Positions 25,715-33,885 of a stretch of DNA of 64,000 nt are shown here, in pieces. This DNA comes from Parapedobacter defluvii (GTDB taxonomy: Bacteria; Bacteroidota; Bacteroidia; Sphingobacteriales; Sphingobacteriaceae), in assembly GCF_014642075.1 (NCBI RefSeq), contig NZ_BMIK01000021.1, positions 26,345 through 90,344 of the forward strand. The letters are read 5' to 3'. Position numbers and translations under genes: made by a program. Numbering within the stretch: position 1 is the stretch's first letter; each line of letters starts with the position of its first letter. Below the pieces are notes generated by a model. The model was given only the letters and a program-made list of their open reading frames with translations. It had not been told where the DNA came from and ran no database searches.

Positions 25715-27427
25715 CTACTTCCCATCGCCATAACGGAAAAATGCATTGATAGTGACCGGTAATTTTCCGGAAGGGGTTAACTGCCGGAGGATGACTTTTG
25801 CAGCCGCCCGCTGCATGATATCATCATTTTGATAACATACAAGAATGGATTTTGCCTGTTCAACACCGGGCAATCCGGCAAGCGCATATGGGTTGGTAAA
25901 TACACAAAAAACACTGTTCATTGCGGCCAGTTCGTTCAGGAACAGACGAACCGTTCCATTATAATTTAAGGTACTCCTTGGCCGGATGCGATCGTCGTGA
26001 ATTGCCACGATTACCTGGCTGTACCGGCTCAGTTCATTGGCTACCGCCGCCACATCATCTGCCGTGGCCTTGGGTGATAATACGTAATTCATATGGTTGT
26101 CAAACCGCCACCCCAACATATCCTGGAATTCCGAAATCTGCGCCACTCCTACGCTGATGATAGCGGTTCGCTTGGTATAATCCAGGACTTTAATCAAGCT
26201 ATCGCTTTTGAGTAAGGTCACTGATGCGTCCGCTAACCGCTGATTCAGCAATGCGGTTTGCCGCCTGTTGATATCGGAATACAAACCGTTAAGGTTTACC
26301 GGCTGTAGGGTATCCAGCCCAAGCCAATATTTGGCTGCCAGTATTTTCTTGACACGTGTATCAATATCGGGTTGGGTCAACCTTCCCTGTCTGACTGCCT
26401 TCAGTACCATATCAATTGCCCGTGCGCTATTTTCCGAGAGTTCCAACAGGTCGTTTCCGGCTAAAATTGCCCGGACATCGGCTTCGCCGTTCCGGAAATG
26501 TTTGACAACCCCTTTCATATCCATGGCATCGGTGAAGGTGAGCCCCTGGAACCCGAGCCTTTTTTTTAATACATCGGTAACAATGTGCTTGGATAACGAT
26601 GAAGGCAGGTTGGGTGTCTTGTCCAGACTTGGGATGTTCATATGTGCAACCATCACGCCCGATGCTCCTGCTTTGATCAATTCGCGGAAGGGGTACATTT
26701 CAAGTGAGTCCAACCGACCGGCGGTGAATTTGAGCTGTGGAAGGTCGTAGTGTGAATCTACATCGGTATCACCATGCCCCGGGAAATGCTTCAACGAGGT
26801 AATCAGCCCTCCATCCATCATTCCCCGCATATAAGCAAACCCCTTACGGGTTACATTTTGTTTATCCTCACCAAATGAACGGAAGTTGATAACCGGATTA
26901 CGGGGGTTGTTGTTGATGTCGACCACCGGTGCAAAGTTGACATTCAAGCCAAGCCGTTTAAAGTCTTTCGCTATTTCAAGCCCCATCTGATAGATCAGTG
27001 CTTCGTTCTGTATGGCACCCAGTGCCATCTGATACGGAAAGGAAACGGTCGAATCCACCATCCGCATACCCAACCCCCACTCTCCGTCGAACGCTACCAG
27101 CAACGGCACTTTTGACAACCGTTGGTAGCGATTGATGACCTGTGCATGGCGCACGGGCCCTCCCTGAAACAAAACAATTCCTCCCAACTGCTCACGCTGC
27201 ACGACCCCCGCCACGGAATCGATATACCGCTGTCCTAAGTCCGTGTGAGCACGAACCATAAAAAGCTGGGCAACCTTGTCTCGCTGGCTGAGGGTATTGA
27301 ATACGGAATCTACCCATGCATGCTGTGCATTGATAAAGGGAATAAACGCACCGCGTTGCTGGCCCATTACCTTAGCACATAATGACAACACGGCAAAACT
27401 AGTAATAAGGGTAGCTTTTTTGAGCAT
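25715..27427 (-). CDS. GH3-family beta-N-acetylhexosaminidase (NagZ-like), secreted
   Basis: The protein has a signal peptide (1-22) and a GH3 barrel with the conserved loop KHFPGHGDTDVDSH, whose Asp-His pair is the acid/base dyad of NagZ-type enzymes, and nucleophile Asp300 (FTDAMDMKGV). Beta-N-acetylglucosaminidases of this type cleave GlcNAc from muropeptides or chitooligosaccharides. A partial GH3 C-terminal domain (about 400-570) follows. Many Bacteroidota homologues are close to 1000 residues with an added C-terminal beta-lactamase-like serine hydrolase; this one stops at 570 and lacks it. It lies 11 bp downstream of the TetR gene on the same strand, so the two may be co-transcribed. 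Confidence 0.92.
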   Translation of the reverse strand: MLKKATLITSFAVLSLCAKVMGQQRGAFIPFINAQHAWVDSVFNTLSQRDKVAQLFMVRAHTDLGQRYIDSVAGVVQREQLGGIVLFQGGPVRHAQVINRYQRLSKVPLLVAFDGEWGLGMRMVDSTVSFPYQMALGAIQNEALIYQMGLEIAKDFKRLGLNVNFAPVVDINNNPRNPVINFRSFGEDKQNVTRKGFAYMRGMMDGGLITSLKHFPGHGDTDVDSHYDLPQLKFTAGRLDSLEMYPFRELIKAGASGVMVAHMNIPSLDKTPNLPSSLSKHIVTDVLKKRLGFQGLTFTDAMDMKGVVKHFRNGEADVRAILAGNDLLELSENSARAIDMVLKAVRQGRLTQPDIDTRVKKILAAKYWLGLDTLQPVNLNGLYSDINRRQTALLNQRLADASVTLLKSDSLIKVLDYTKRTAIISVGVAQISEFQDMLGWRFDNHMNYVLSPKATADDVAAVANELSRYSQVIVAIHDDRIRPRSTLNYNGTVRLFLNELAAMNSVFCVFTNPYALAGLPGVEQAKSILVCYQNDDIMQRAAAKVILRQLTPSGKLPVTINAFFRYGDGK

Positions 27428-27438
27428 TTCTCTTATTT

Positions 27439-27987
27439 TTAGGTAGCAAGACCGTATTTGGCTTCCAGCAATTTAGCCATTTCTGCAGATTGCCCCAACT
27501 CGCCGTTGGCTTCTTTCTTCCACAGCGTTTCGATGATCATCAAGAGTAACTGCGTTTCCAGTTCCGGATTTTCGTGTCCCAATTCGGTAAAAGCACGTCG
27601 GATGGCCGGATAAACCGGCTTCATGAAAAGCTCATGCTGTTGGCGCGAAAATTCATGGTGCGATAACCGTTCCTGTAGTTTCCAGAATAAGGGTTCTTCA
27701 CTGACTAATTCCCTGGGTAGATTAATCATACTGCGCAGGAAACTCTTGGCGTCCCGATAGATCATCATCCCCCGGTGATGCTGCAACACCCTACGGTATC
27801 CGGACTTAATCAAATGAAACAACAACCGGTCTTTGTTCCCGAAGTGTTTAAAGATAAGTGCTTCGGAAACTTCAGCCCGTTGGGCGATAACTTTTGTAGA
27901 AGTATCGATATACCCCTTTTCAGCAAACAACAAAAGTGCCTCCCTCATTATTTTTTCCTTTCTGCTTTCTGCTTTTTGCTTCATCAT
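27439..27987 (-). CDS. TetR/AcrR-family transcriptional regulator
   Basis: A 182-residue protein with the TetR helix-turn-helix near its N-terminus (about 10-55): IMREALLLFAEKGYIDTSTKV, followed by the recognition region AEVSEALIFKHFGNKDRL (split here at the usual helix boundaries). The C-terminal ligand-binding half is variable and gives no ligand. Two start codons (27987 and 27984) are adjacent. The gene is divergent from the outer-membrane protein gene at 28178, with 190 bp between, and precedes the GH3 gene. Local control of one or both neighbours is likely. Confidence 0.92.
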   Translation of the reverse strand: MMKQKAESRKEKIMREALLLFAEKGYIDTSTKVIAQRAEVSEALIFKHFGNKDRLLFHLIKSGYRRVLQHHRGMMIYRDAKSFLRSMINLPRELVSEEPLFWKLQERLSHHEFSRQQHELFMKPVYPAIRRAFTELGHENPELETQLLLMIIETLWKKEANGELGQSAEMAKLLEAKYGLAT

Positions 27988-28008
27988 CGCTTCCTACCAA
28001 ATGAACTG

Positions 28009-28098
28009 CAAATATATTACTCAAAAGGCGGTTACAGTAGCCAAATCGTGAAAAAAGACAAAAGCTTTTCAGAAAGTGAATCAATAAACGGCTGTAAC
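28009..28098. promoter_or_regulatory. divergent control region of tetR and the outer-membrane protein gene
   Basis: A TATATTTG box on the minus strand (28009-28016) is 22 bp from the tetR start. Two inverted 7-mers, GTTACAG (28031-28037) and CTGTAAC (28092-28098), flank a perfect 10-bp palindrome AAAAGCTTTT (28060-28069). The left 7-mer would overlap the tetR -33 region. This fits a repressor looping or binding in the divergent region, but the half-sites are far apart for a single TetR dimer. Confidence 0.35.
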
Positions 28099-28177
28099 AA
28101 AGCGATTACGATTAAACGTTGCATTGCTGACAGCGTCTTAATTTACTAAATTGTTTACACAGATACTAAAATTGACC

Positions 28178-30988
28178 ATGAACAACCGTTATAAACGCTG
28201 TTATTTAGTGCTACCTTTCCTTTTCCTTTCGCTGACGGCATTTTCACAACAAGCTATACATGGCAAGGTCCTGGATAGCACGGATCATACGGGTTTACAG
28301 GGTGCCAGCCTGCGGCTGCTCACCACGCGCGACTCATTATTGGAACAACGGGCTTCGGGTGCAGACGGCAGTTTTCAATTGAAACAGGTGCCGCCGGGCA
28401 GGTATCGCATGCAAGTAAACTTCCTTGGCTACCGACCTGCTTTTTTAGATATCCACTTACCATCCGAGGGGCTTACCCAACCGATGAATATCCGCCTCAT
28501 TCCCGAATACCGGGCATTGGAAGAGGTAGCCATCATTGCCGCCCCACCCGTTGCCGTGCTCAAAGGAGACACCACTGAATTCGATGCCTCGGCCTTCAGT
28601 ACCGAGCCCTATGCGGACGCAGACGCGTTGGTTATGCAGATTCCCGGAGTCGAGATTGACGAGGAGGGGCAGATAAAAGCACAGGGTGAAGATGTACAGC
28701 GAATCATCGTGGATGGCAAAGAGTTTTTCAGTACCGACCCCCGTATCGCGTTAAAAACACTACCCGCAGATATCATTTCAAAAATCCAAATCATCGATGA
28801 AAAAAGCGAGCAGGCACAGTTTACGGGGTTTGACGATGGGCAGCGCCGGAAAGTGATCAATATCGTTACCCGGCCGGATCGCAGGCATGGGTATTTTGGC
28901 CGGGCGGCAGGTGGTTACGGAGCCAGCGAACGATACAACACTGGGGGAAACCTGAACCTGTTTAACGGTAATAGGCGCTTTACCGTCTTTGCCGTATCGA
29001 ATAACGTGAATCAATCAGATTTTTCCATGGCAAGTATCGCAGGCGGGGAGTCGGAAGGCGGGCGTAACAGCCGTGGCGGAAGAAGCCGCGGTAATCCGGA
29101 GGGTGGTGGCAACGGCCGGGGAATTAATCAGACGAACAGCATTTCGGCCAACTTCAACAACGAATGGCTGGATGAGCGACTGGATTTCAACGCGAATTAT
29201 GCATTCAATTCCACCCGTAACACGACAAATAGCCTGACCAATCGGGAATACCTGATCGGCGCCAATGCCAACCAATTCAACACCCAAAACCAGAAATCAA
29301 ACAGTATCAACTACAGCCATCGAACCAATATGCGTATCCGCTTCGACATCGATTCTAACCAGCGCATCGATTTCCGACCCGTTCTGTCCTTCCAGCAAAA
29401 TAACCGTACGTTATTTTCCAACAGCCACACGCTGTTATCCAACGACGATCCCATCAACGCGTCAGAGCGGACCAACGACAATGACAACTTCAATTTCAAT
29501 TTCAATGGAAGCCTCGACTACCGGCTACGTTTGGGTAAACCCGGAAGGACCGTATCATTGAGTGCAAACGGTTCGGCTAATTCCAATAAAGGATTAGCAC
29601 ATACCTATTCGCTCAATGAGTTTTTCGAGTCGCAGACTACCGGTCGCATCGATACCGTCAGCAACCAAAATAACACGAGCGGATACGGAAATGGGATTAC
29701 CGGTAGATTGGCTTATACGGAGCCTCTGGGTCCACATAGTGGCTTACAGGCCAATTACAGCCTTCGAAATACGGCCAACTATTCTAATAGGGAAACCTTT
29801 GAATTTCTGATTGAGACCGGACAACTGGGAGAGCTGGACCGGCAGTTGTCTAACGAATTCCGGAACGACTACACCTACCAAAGTGGTGGCCTGTCTTATC
29901 AAATTGCCAAGCGAGATTCTTTTCGTTTCGAGGTAGGCATTGATTTTCAGGATGCAAAGATCAACAACCGCCGTACCTTTCCAGATTCCCACATAGCGGC
30001 CAGCCACTTTAGTAGTTACCTGCCCAGCGCCAGTTTTTCTTACCACTTTTCTCGGGATAAGGAAGCACAGATCAGCTACAATTCGGCCACCAATGCACCT
30101 TCCATTAACCAGTTGCAGGATGTGATTAATAACCAGAACCCGTTGAACATACGTACGGGCAATGCTGATTTGAAACAGGAATACGGGCATCGCGTCAACC
30201 TTCGATTCAACAGTGTTAAACGGGAAACAGGGAGTAATTTCTCGGCTAATCTGAATGCCGAATTTTCCAATAACCGGATTGTGAATTCCACCTATATAGC
30301 AAGCAGCGACACACTGATTGCCCCGAATGTGCTATTGGGTGCGGGCGGACAGTTTACACGGCCGGAAAACATCAACGGGTACTACAGCGTACGAGTTAAT
30401 ACCACGTATGGCACGCCCATTAAACCGTGGAAAATAAACCTCAACCTCAGCACCAATTTATACCAAAACCACGACATCGGATTGCTGAACAACGCGGAAA
30501 CATACGCTGATTCCTACGGCATCAACCAGCGGATCGGCGCGAACAGTCGTTTCGGCCCGCATTTGGTCATTGGGCTAAGCTATGTGGGCAATTATAGCAT
30601 TGTACGGAACAACTCCAATACCGATCTGAGTTACAACTACTACAACCAAATTATCCGCAACGACCTGTCCTATACGTTTTGGAAGGGCATACGCGTGGCT
30701 TCTTCCTTCTATTACAATTATAACCAAGGGCTTGCCGAAGGTTACGACCAACAGTTTATTCTGTGGAATGCATCGATCGGCAAAAAGCTATTCAAACGGG
30801 AGGAGGCAGAGATTACGCTGTCGGCATACGACCTGCTCAACCGCAATACGAACATCAACCGCAGCATTAGCGAGCGGTATATACAAGATACCCAAAACAA
30901 TGCGCTTCAACAGTATTTTTTATTGAGTTTTACCTACAACGTAAGGCATTTTGGAGGGGTCGCTCACCGCAACTTCCCTCCCCGTTGA
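28178..30988 (+). CDS. TonB-dependent receptor-like outer-membrane beta-barrel protein
   Basis: A 936-residue outer-membrane protein with a signal peptide (1-24), a CarboxypepD_reg-like domain (about 26-110), a plug-like region (about 140-250) and an outer-membrane beta-barrel_3 domain to the end. The plug contains LVMQIPGVEIDEEGQIKAQG and VDGKEFFSTDPRIALKTLP, typical of this Bacteroidota clade in which the plug is adapted and no SusD partner is encoded. A Gly/Arg/Asn-rich stretch (about 292-325) probably forms a surface loop. The substrate is unknown. The start at 28178 (ATG) is preferred over the TTG at 28151, since the signal peptide then begins MNNRYKR. It overlaps the convergent pncA gene by 25 bp. 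Confidence 0.9.
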   Translation: MNNRYKRCYLVLPFLFLSLTAFSQQAIHGKVLDSTDHTGLQGASLRLLTTRDSLLEQRASGADGSFQLKQVPPGRYRMQVNFLGYRPAFLDIHLPSEGLTQPMNIRLIPEYRALEEVAIIAAPPVAVLKGDTTEFDASAFSTEPYADADALVMQIPGVEIDEEGQIKAQGEDVQRIIVDGKEFFSTDPRIALKTLPADIISKIQIIDEKSEQAQFTGFDDGQRRKVINIVTRPDRRHGYFGRAAGGYGASERYNTGGNLNLFNGNRRFTVFAVSNNVNQSDFSMASIAGGESEGGRNSRGGRSRGNPEGGGNGRGINQTNSISANFNNEWLDERLDFNANYAFNSTRNTTNSLTNREYLIGANANQFNTQNQKSNSINYSHRTNMRIRFDIDSNQRIDFRPVLSFQQNNRTLFSNSHTLLSNDDPINASERTNDNDNFNFNFNGSLDYRLRLGKPGRTVSLSANGSANSNKGLAHTYSLNEFFESQTTGRIDTVSNQNNTSGYGNGITGRLAYTEPLGPHSGLQANYSLRNTANYSNRETFEFLIETGQLGELDRQLSNEFRNDYTYQSGGLSYQIAKRDSFRFEVGIDFQDAKINNRRTFPDSHIAASHFSSYLPSASFSYHFSRDKEAQISYNSATNAPSINQLQDVINNQNPLNIRTGNADLKQEYGHRVNLRFNSVKRETGSNFSANLNAEFSNNRIVNSTYIASSDTLIAPNVLLGAGGQFTRPENINGYYSVRVNTTYGTPIKPWKINLNLSTNLYQNHDIGLLNNAETYADSYGINQRIGANSRFGPHLVIGLSYVGNYSIVRNNSNTDLSYNYYNQIIRNDLSYTFWKGIRVASSFYYNYNQGLAEGYDQQFILWNASIGKKLFKREEAEITLSAYDLLNRNTNINRSISERYIQDTQNNALQQYFLLSFTYNVRHFGGVAHRNFPPR

Positions 30989-31554
30989 AGGAAGGTTGCC
31001 CGCTTATCCATATAGGCGGAAGCATCTATCGGACGCACGGCTTCTTCAACAATGTAGGTATCAAAGCCCAGCTCCAACGCATCCATTGCAGTAAAATACA
31101 CACAATAATCGGCAGCCAGGCCACAGACGGAAACAGCGGTCACCTTTCTGTCTCGTAAATAACCTGCTAAACCCGTATTTTTACGTTTGCCATTATCAAA
31201 AAAGCCACTGTAACTGTCGATATCGGGGTCAGTGCCTTTACGGAAAATAGCTTCGATACGGCGTGTGTCCAGCAGACCGGCTAACTCCGCGCCGCCACTT
31301 TCCTGCACGCAATGATCTGGCCACAGCACCTGCTCCAGTCCACCGAGATCAATGACTTCAAATGGCTTACGACCGGAGTGGGCAGAAGCAAAACTTTTAT
31401 GGCCCGCAGGGTGCCAATCCTGCGTGGCCACAACCAAATCGTAATCTTGCTGTATCCGGTTTATTTTTTCGATAATCTCATCGCCCATTGGCACCGCCAG
31501 TGCTCCGTTTGGTAGAAAATCATATTGAATATCGACAACAATCAATGCGTGCAT
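30964..31554 (-). CDS. pncA: nicotinamidase (isochorismatase superfamily)
   Basis: PncA deamidates nicotinamide to nicotinate for NAD salvage. The catalytic triad is visible as Asp8 (VDIQYDF), Lys106 (FRKGTDPDIDSYSGF) and Cys151 (GLAADYCV). The zinc ligands are Asp46, His48 and His81 (TQDWHPAGH, WPDHC), and the FRKGTDPDIDSYSGFFDN segment is typical of true nicotinamidases rather than generic isochorismatases. At 196 residues the length is normal. The last 25 bp overlap the end of the convergent outer-membrane protein gene. Confidence 0.94.
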   Translation of the reverse strand: MHALIVVDIQYDFLPNGALAVPMGDEIIEKINRIQQDYDLVVATQDWHPAGHKSFASAHSGRKPFEVIDLGGLEQVLWPDHCVQESGGAELAGLLDTRRIEAIFRKGTDPDIDSYSGFFDNGKRKNTGLAGYLRDRKVTAVSVCGLAADYCVYFTAMDALELGFDTYIVEEAVRPIDASAYMDKRATFLQRGGKLR

Positions 31555-31603
31555 ATCCGAAAATCCAGTTTATTTAGAATAACAAACTTACGGAATTTCA
31601 GAA

Positions 31604-32611
31604 CTAAAGAGCGAATTGCACGCCAACTATTCCGCCGAAATAGAACCCATTGAATACGTCATCTCCCTGCCACTTCCATAAGTACCGGTCGTTACGGATG
31701 TCAGGCTGGTCGCTTTCAAACAACAGGTGGTTGAACGTGGGGCCGGCAAATAATTCGAAGCGCGGCGTAATCCGGCAACCGGCAAGTACGCGCAGGCTCT
31801 GCCTACCGTATACACCATCCTCAAAATTGGTCATTGCAGCACTCGCCAGTTCCGCATTGAGCCGGAAGGCCTTCGCAGTGACCAGGTGTGCCCCCAGTCC
31901 TCCTTCGATTACGTAACGGGCTTCTTCATAACCAAAGTGATACCCCACACCCAAAAGGCCATACAATACGCTCCCTCCCGACCGCAAAGCCAGCATCGCA
32001 TTTCCCTGTTCATCCGCGGTAAATCCAAGCTGCATTTCGCCTTCCTTAATGACATTCACAATGCCGATCGGATAATCACTCTCTTCTGCCACATTGATCA
32101 AGCCGGCTATCTGAACTCCTTTTACTTTCTTTGCGATATTGATCAGCCCGGCTACCTGAGTGCCCGCATCTCCCGCCTTATTTATCAGTCCCGCTAGCTG
32201 CACGCCTTCTGCATCGCCTGTGGAATTCAGGAGCCCGGCCACCTGGGCTCCTTGCGCGCGACCGTGGATCTGATTCAACACCCCTGCTATCTGTACGCCG
32301 TTTGCATCGGCACCCACGTGATTGGATACACCGGATACCAGGGTTCCATGGGCATCGCCTTTGACGATACCGGAAACCCCGGCAATCAAACAGATGTCTT
32401 CCTGCTGTGAAATTCCCGCTATCAGGTGCAACGAAAATTTATTGGTATCCAAAGCGGCTGTTTTGCCATTGGTACTGAGTGGATAGATGATGCCAACATG
32501 TGCATGGTTGGTTTTACCATGCTGTGCGATGGCGTGATCCGAAAAAATTAATGCCAACAGTGCGCAAGCAAACAGCCGGACTGGGTTAAGGGTATTCCTG
32601 CTTTCTTTCAT
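31604..32611 (-). CDS. LA_2272-type surface repeat protein
   Basis: A signal peptide (1-29) is followed by a repeat region (about 60-200) built of GxQxAGLxN-type units at 12- to 18-residue spacing, such as NGVQIAGVLNQ, QGAQVAGLLNS, EGVQLAGLINK and KGVQIAGLINV. Such repeats are found in LA_2272-family surface proteins of Leptospira and Bacteroidota and probably form a beta-helix or barrel strand series. The C-terminal third (about 210-335) resembles outer-membrane beta-barrel strands and ends in FAL, with aromatic residues in GYHFGYEE and GPTFNHLLFE. Function unknown. It stands alone, separated from asd by a terminator. Confidence 0.75.
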   Translation of the reverse strand: MKESRNTLNPVRLFACALLALIFSDHAIAQHGKTNHAHVGIIYPLSTNGKTAALDTNKFSLHLIAGISQQEDICLIAGVSGIVKGDAHGTLVSGVSNHVGADANGVQIAGVLNQIHGRAQGAQVAGLLNSTGDAEGVQLAGLINKAGDAGTQVAGLINIAKKVKGVQIAGLINVAEESDYPIGIVNVIKEGEMQLGFTADEQGNAMLALRSGGSVLYGLLGVGYHFGYEEARYVIEGGLGAHLVTAKAFRLNAELASAAMTNFEDGVYGRQSLRVLAGCRITPRFELFAGPTFNHLLFESDQPDIRNDRYLWKWQGDDVFNGFYFGGIVGVQFAL

Positions 32612-32688
32612 TTTTTGTTGTTTTCAGCATAAGACAACAATTTCAGGAATTACCCCTACCCGGCATTCCGAAAAACCCGGTAAAAACA

Positions 32689-32722
32689 AAAAGCATCCGC
32701 TGATCGGTCAGCGGATGCTTTT
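32689..32722 (-). terminator. intrinsic terminator downstream of asd
   Basis: A 15-bp perfect stem (AAAAGCATCCGCTGA pairing with TCAGCGGATGCTTTT) closes a 4-nt loop and ends in a U-run on the minus strand. It lies 25 bp after the asd stop codon. The symmetric A/T flanks make it bidirectional in principle. Confidence 0.88.
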
Positions 32723-32746
32723 ATATGTTAGCCGATTATGCCGTAT

Positions 32747-33736
32747 TTATAGCAGTCCTTTTTCAATCAGCTTTTCGGCAATCTGGACAGCATTGGTAGC
32801 TGCACCTTTACGCAGGTTATCGGCCACCACCCAAAGGTTCAGGGTGTTGGGCTGGCTTTCATCCCGGCGGATACGCCCTACAAAAACTTCGTCTTTGCCG
32901 TGTGCGTCTTTCGGCATGGGGTATTCCAGGTTAGCCGGATTATCTACCACCACGATCCCAGGCTGCTTAGCCAGTAAAGCGCGCACCTCGTTCACGTCAA
33001 AATCATTGTCAAATTCAATATTGATTGATTCAGAGTGCCCGCCGACAACCGGAATACGCACCGTGGTAGCTGTCACACGGATGCTGTCATCGCCCATAAT
33101 CTTATTGGTCTCCTTGATCATTTTCATCTCTTCCTTGGTGTATCCGTTGTCCTGGAACACGTCAATATGCGGGATGACATTCAGATCGATGGGGTATGGA
33201 TAGGCCTTTTCGCCCTCTACACCGGCACGTTCATCCTGCAACTGTTTTACGGCCTTCACGCCTGTACCGGTTACGGATTGATAGGTGGAAACGACCACCC
33301 GTCTGATGGTATATTGCTCATGCAACGGTTTTAATACAACCACCATCTGAATGGTAGAACAGTTCGGATTCGCAATGATTTTATCCTCCGCAGATAACAC
33401 ATCTCCGTTTACTTCCGGCACAACCAGTTTCTTCGCCGGATCCATACGCCAGGCGGAAGAGTTATCGATGACGGTGATACCGGCAGCCGCAAATTGAGGG
33501 GCATATTCCGTTGATGTACCTCCGCCGGCAGAAAATAATGCAACGTCCGGTTTAAGTGCAATGGCTTCGTCGGGTGTCACCACCTTATATTTCTTTCCCT
33601 TGAATTCGACTTCCTTGCCTTTGCTCCGCTCGGAAGCTACCGGAATCAATTCTGTTACGGGAAAATTACGCGCTGCTAACACGGTTAACATCTCCGAACC
33701 CACAAGTCCGGTCGCGCCGACTACTGCCACTTTCAT
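32747..33736 (-). CDS. asd: aspartate-semialdehyde dehydrogenase
   Basis: This NADPH enzyme reduces aspartyl phosphate to aspartate semialdehyde, the branch point to lysine/diaminopimelate, threonine and methionine. The N-terminal nucleotide-binding motif GATGLVGSEM (7-16) and the catalytic Cys126 (NPNCSTIQ) are intact; the segment VPVVGGHSES carries the conserved His. At 329 residues the length fits the bacterial family. It is a single-gene unit with its own terminator, and a TATGTTTG box lies 63-71 bp upstream. Confidence 0.96.
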   Translation of the reverse strand: MKVAVVGATGLVGSEMLTVLAARNFPVTELIPVASERSKGKEVEFKGKKYKVVTPDEAIALKPDVALFSAGGGTSTEYAPQFAAAGITVIDNSSAWRMDPAKKLVVPEVNGDVLSAEDKIIANPNCSTIQMVVVLKPLHEQYTIRRVVVSTYQSVTGTGVKAVKQLQDERAGVEGEKAYPYPIDLNVIPHIDVFQDNGYTKEEMKMIKETNKIMGDDSIRVTATTVRIPVVGGHSESINIEFDNDFDVNEVRALLAKQPGIVVVDNPANLEYPMPKDAHGKDEVFVGRIRRDESQPNTLNLWVVADNLRKGAATNAVQIAEKLIEKGLL

Positions 33737-33799
33737 TTTTACCTTGTTGTTTTTTGTGAACTAAATTTAATAATGTTTACCTTTAATTTTTAAAGCTGC

Positions 33800-33807
33800 C
33801 AAACATA
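33800..33807 (-). promoter_or_regulatory. candidate -7 box of asd
   Basis: The minus strand reads TATGTTTG, a perfect TAnnTTTG match, 63 bp upstream of the asd ATG. A TTG lies 12 bp further upstream, which is shorter than the consensus spacing. The leader would be about 58 nt. Confidence 0.4.
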
Positions 33808-33885
33808 CGAAATTTGGCGCAACATCAGGCTAAGGAATTGTAAAAACCTTTAACCAAAACCCATTGTTTATCAGTCTTCAAACCC

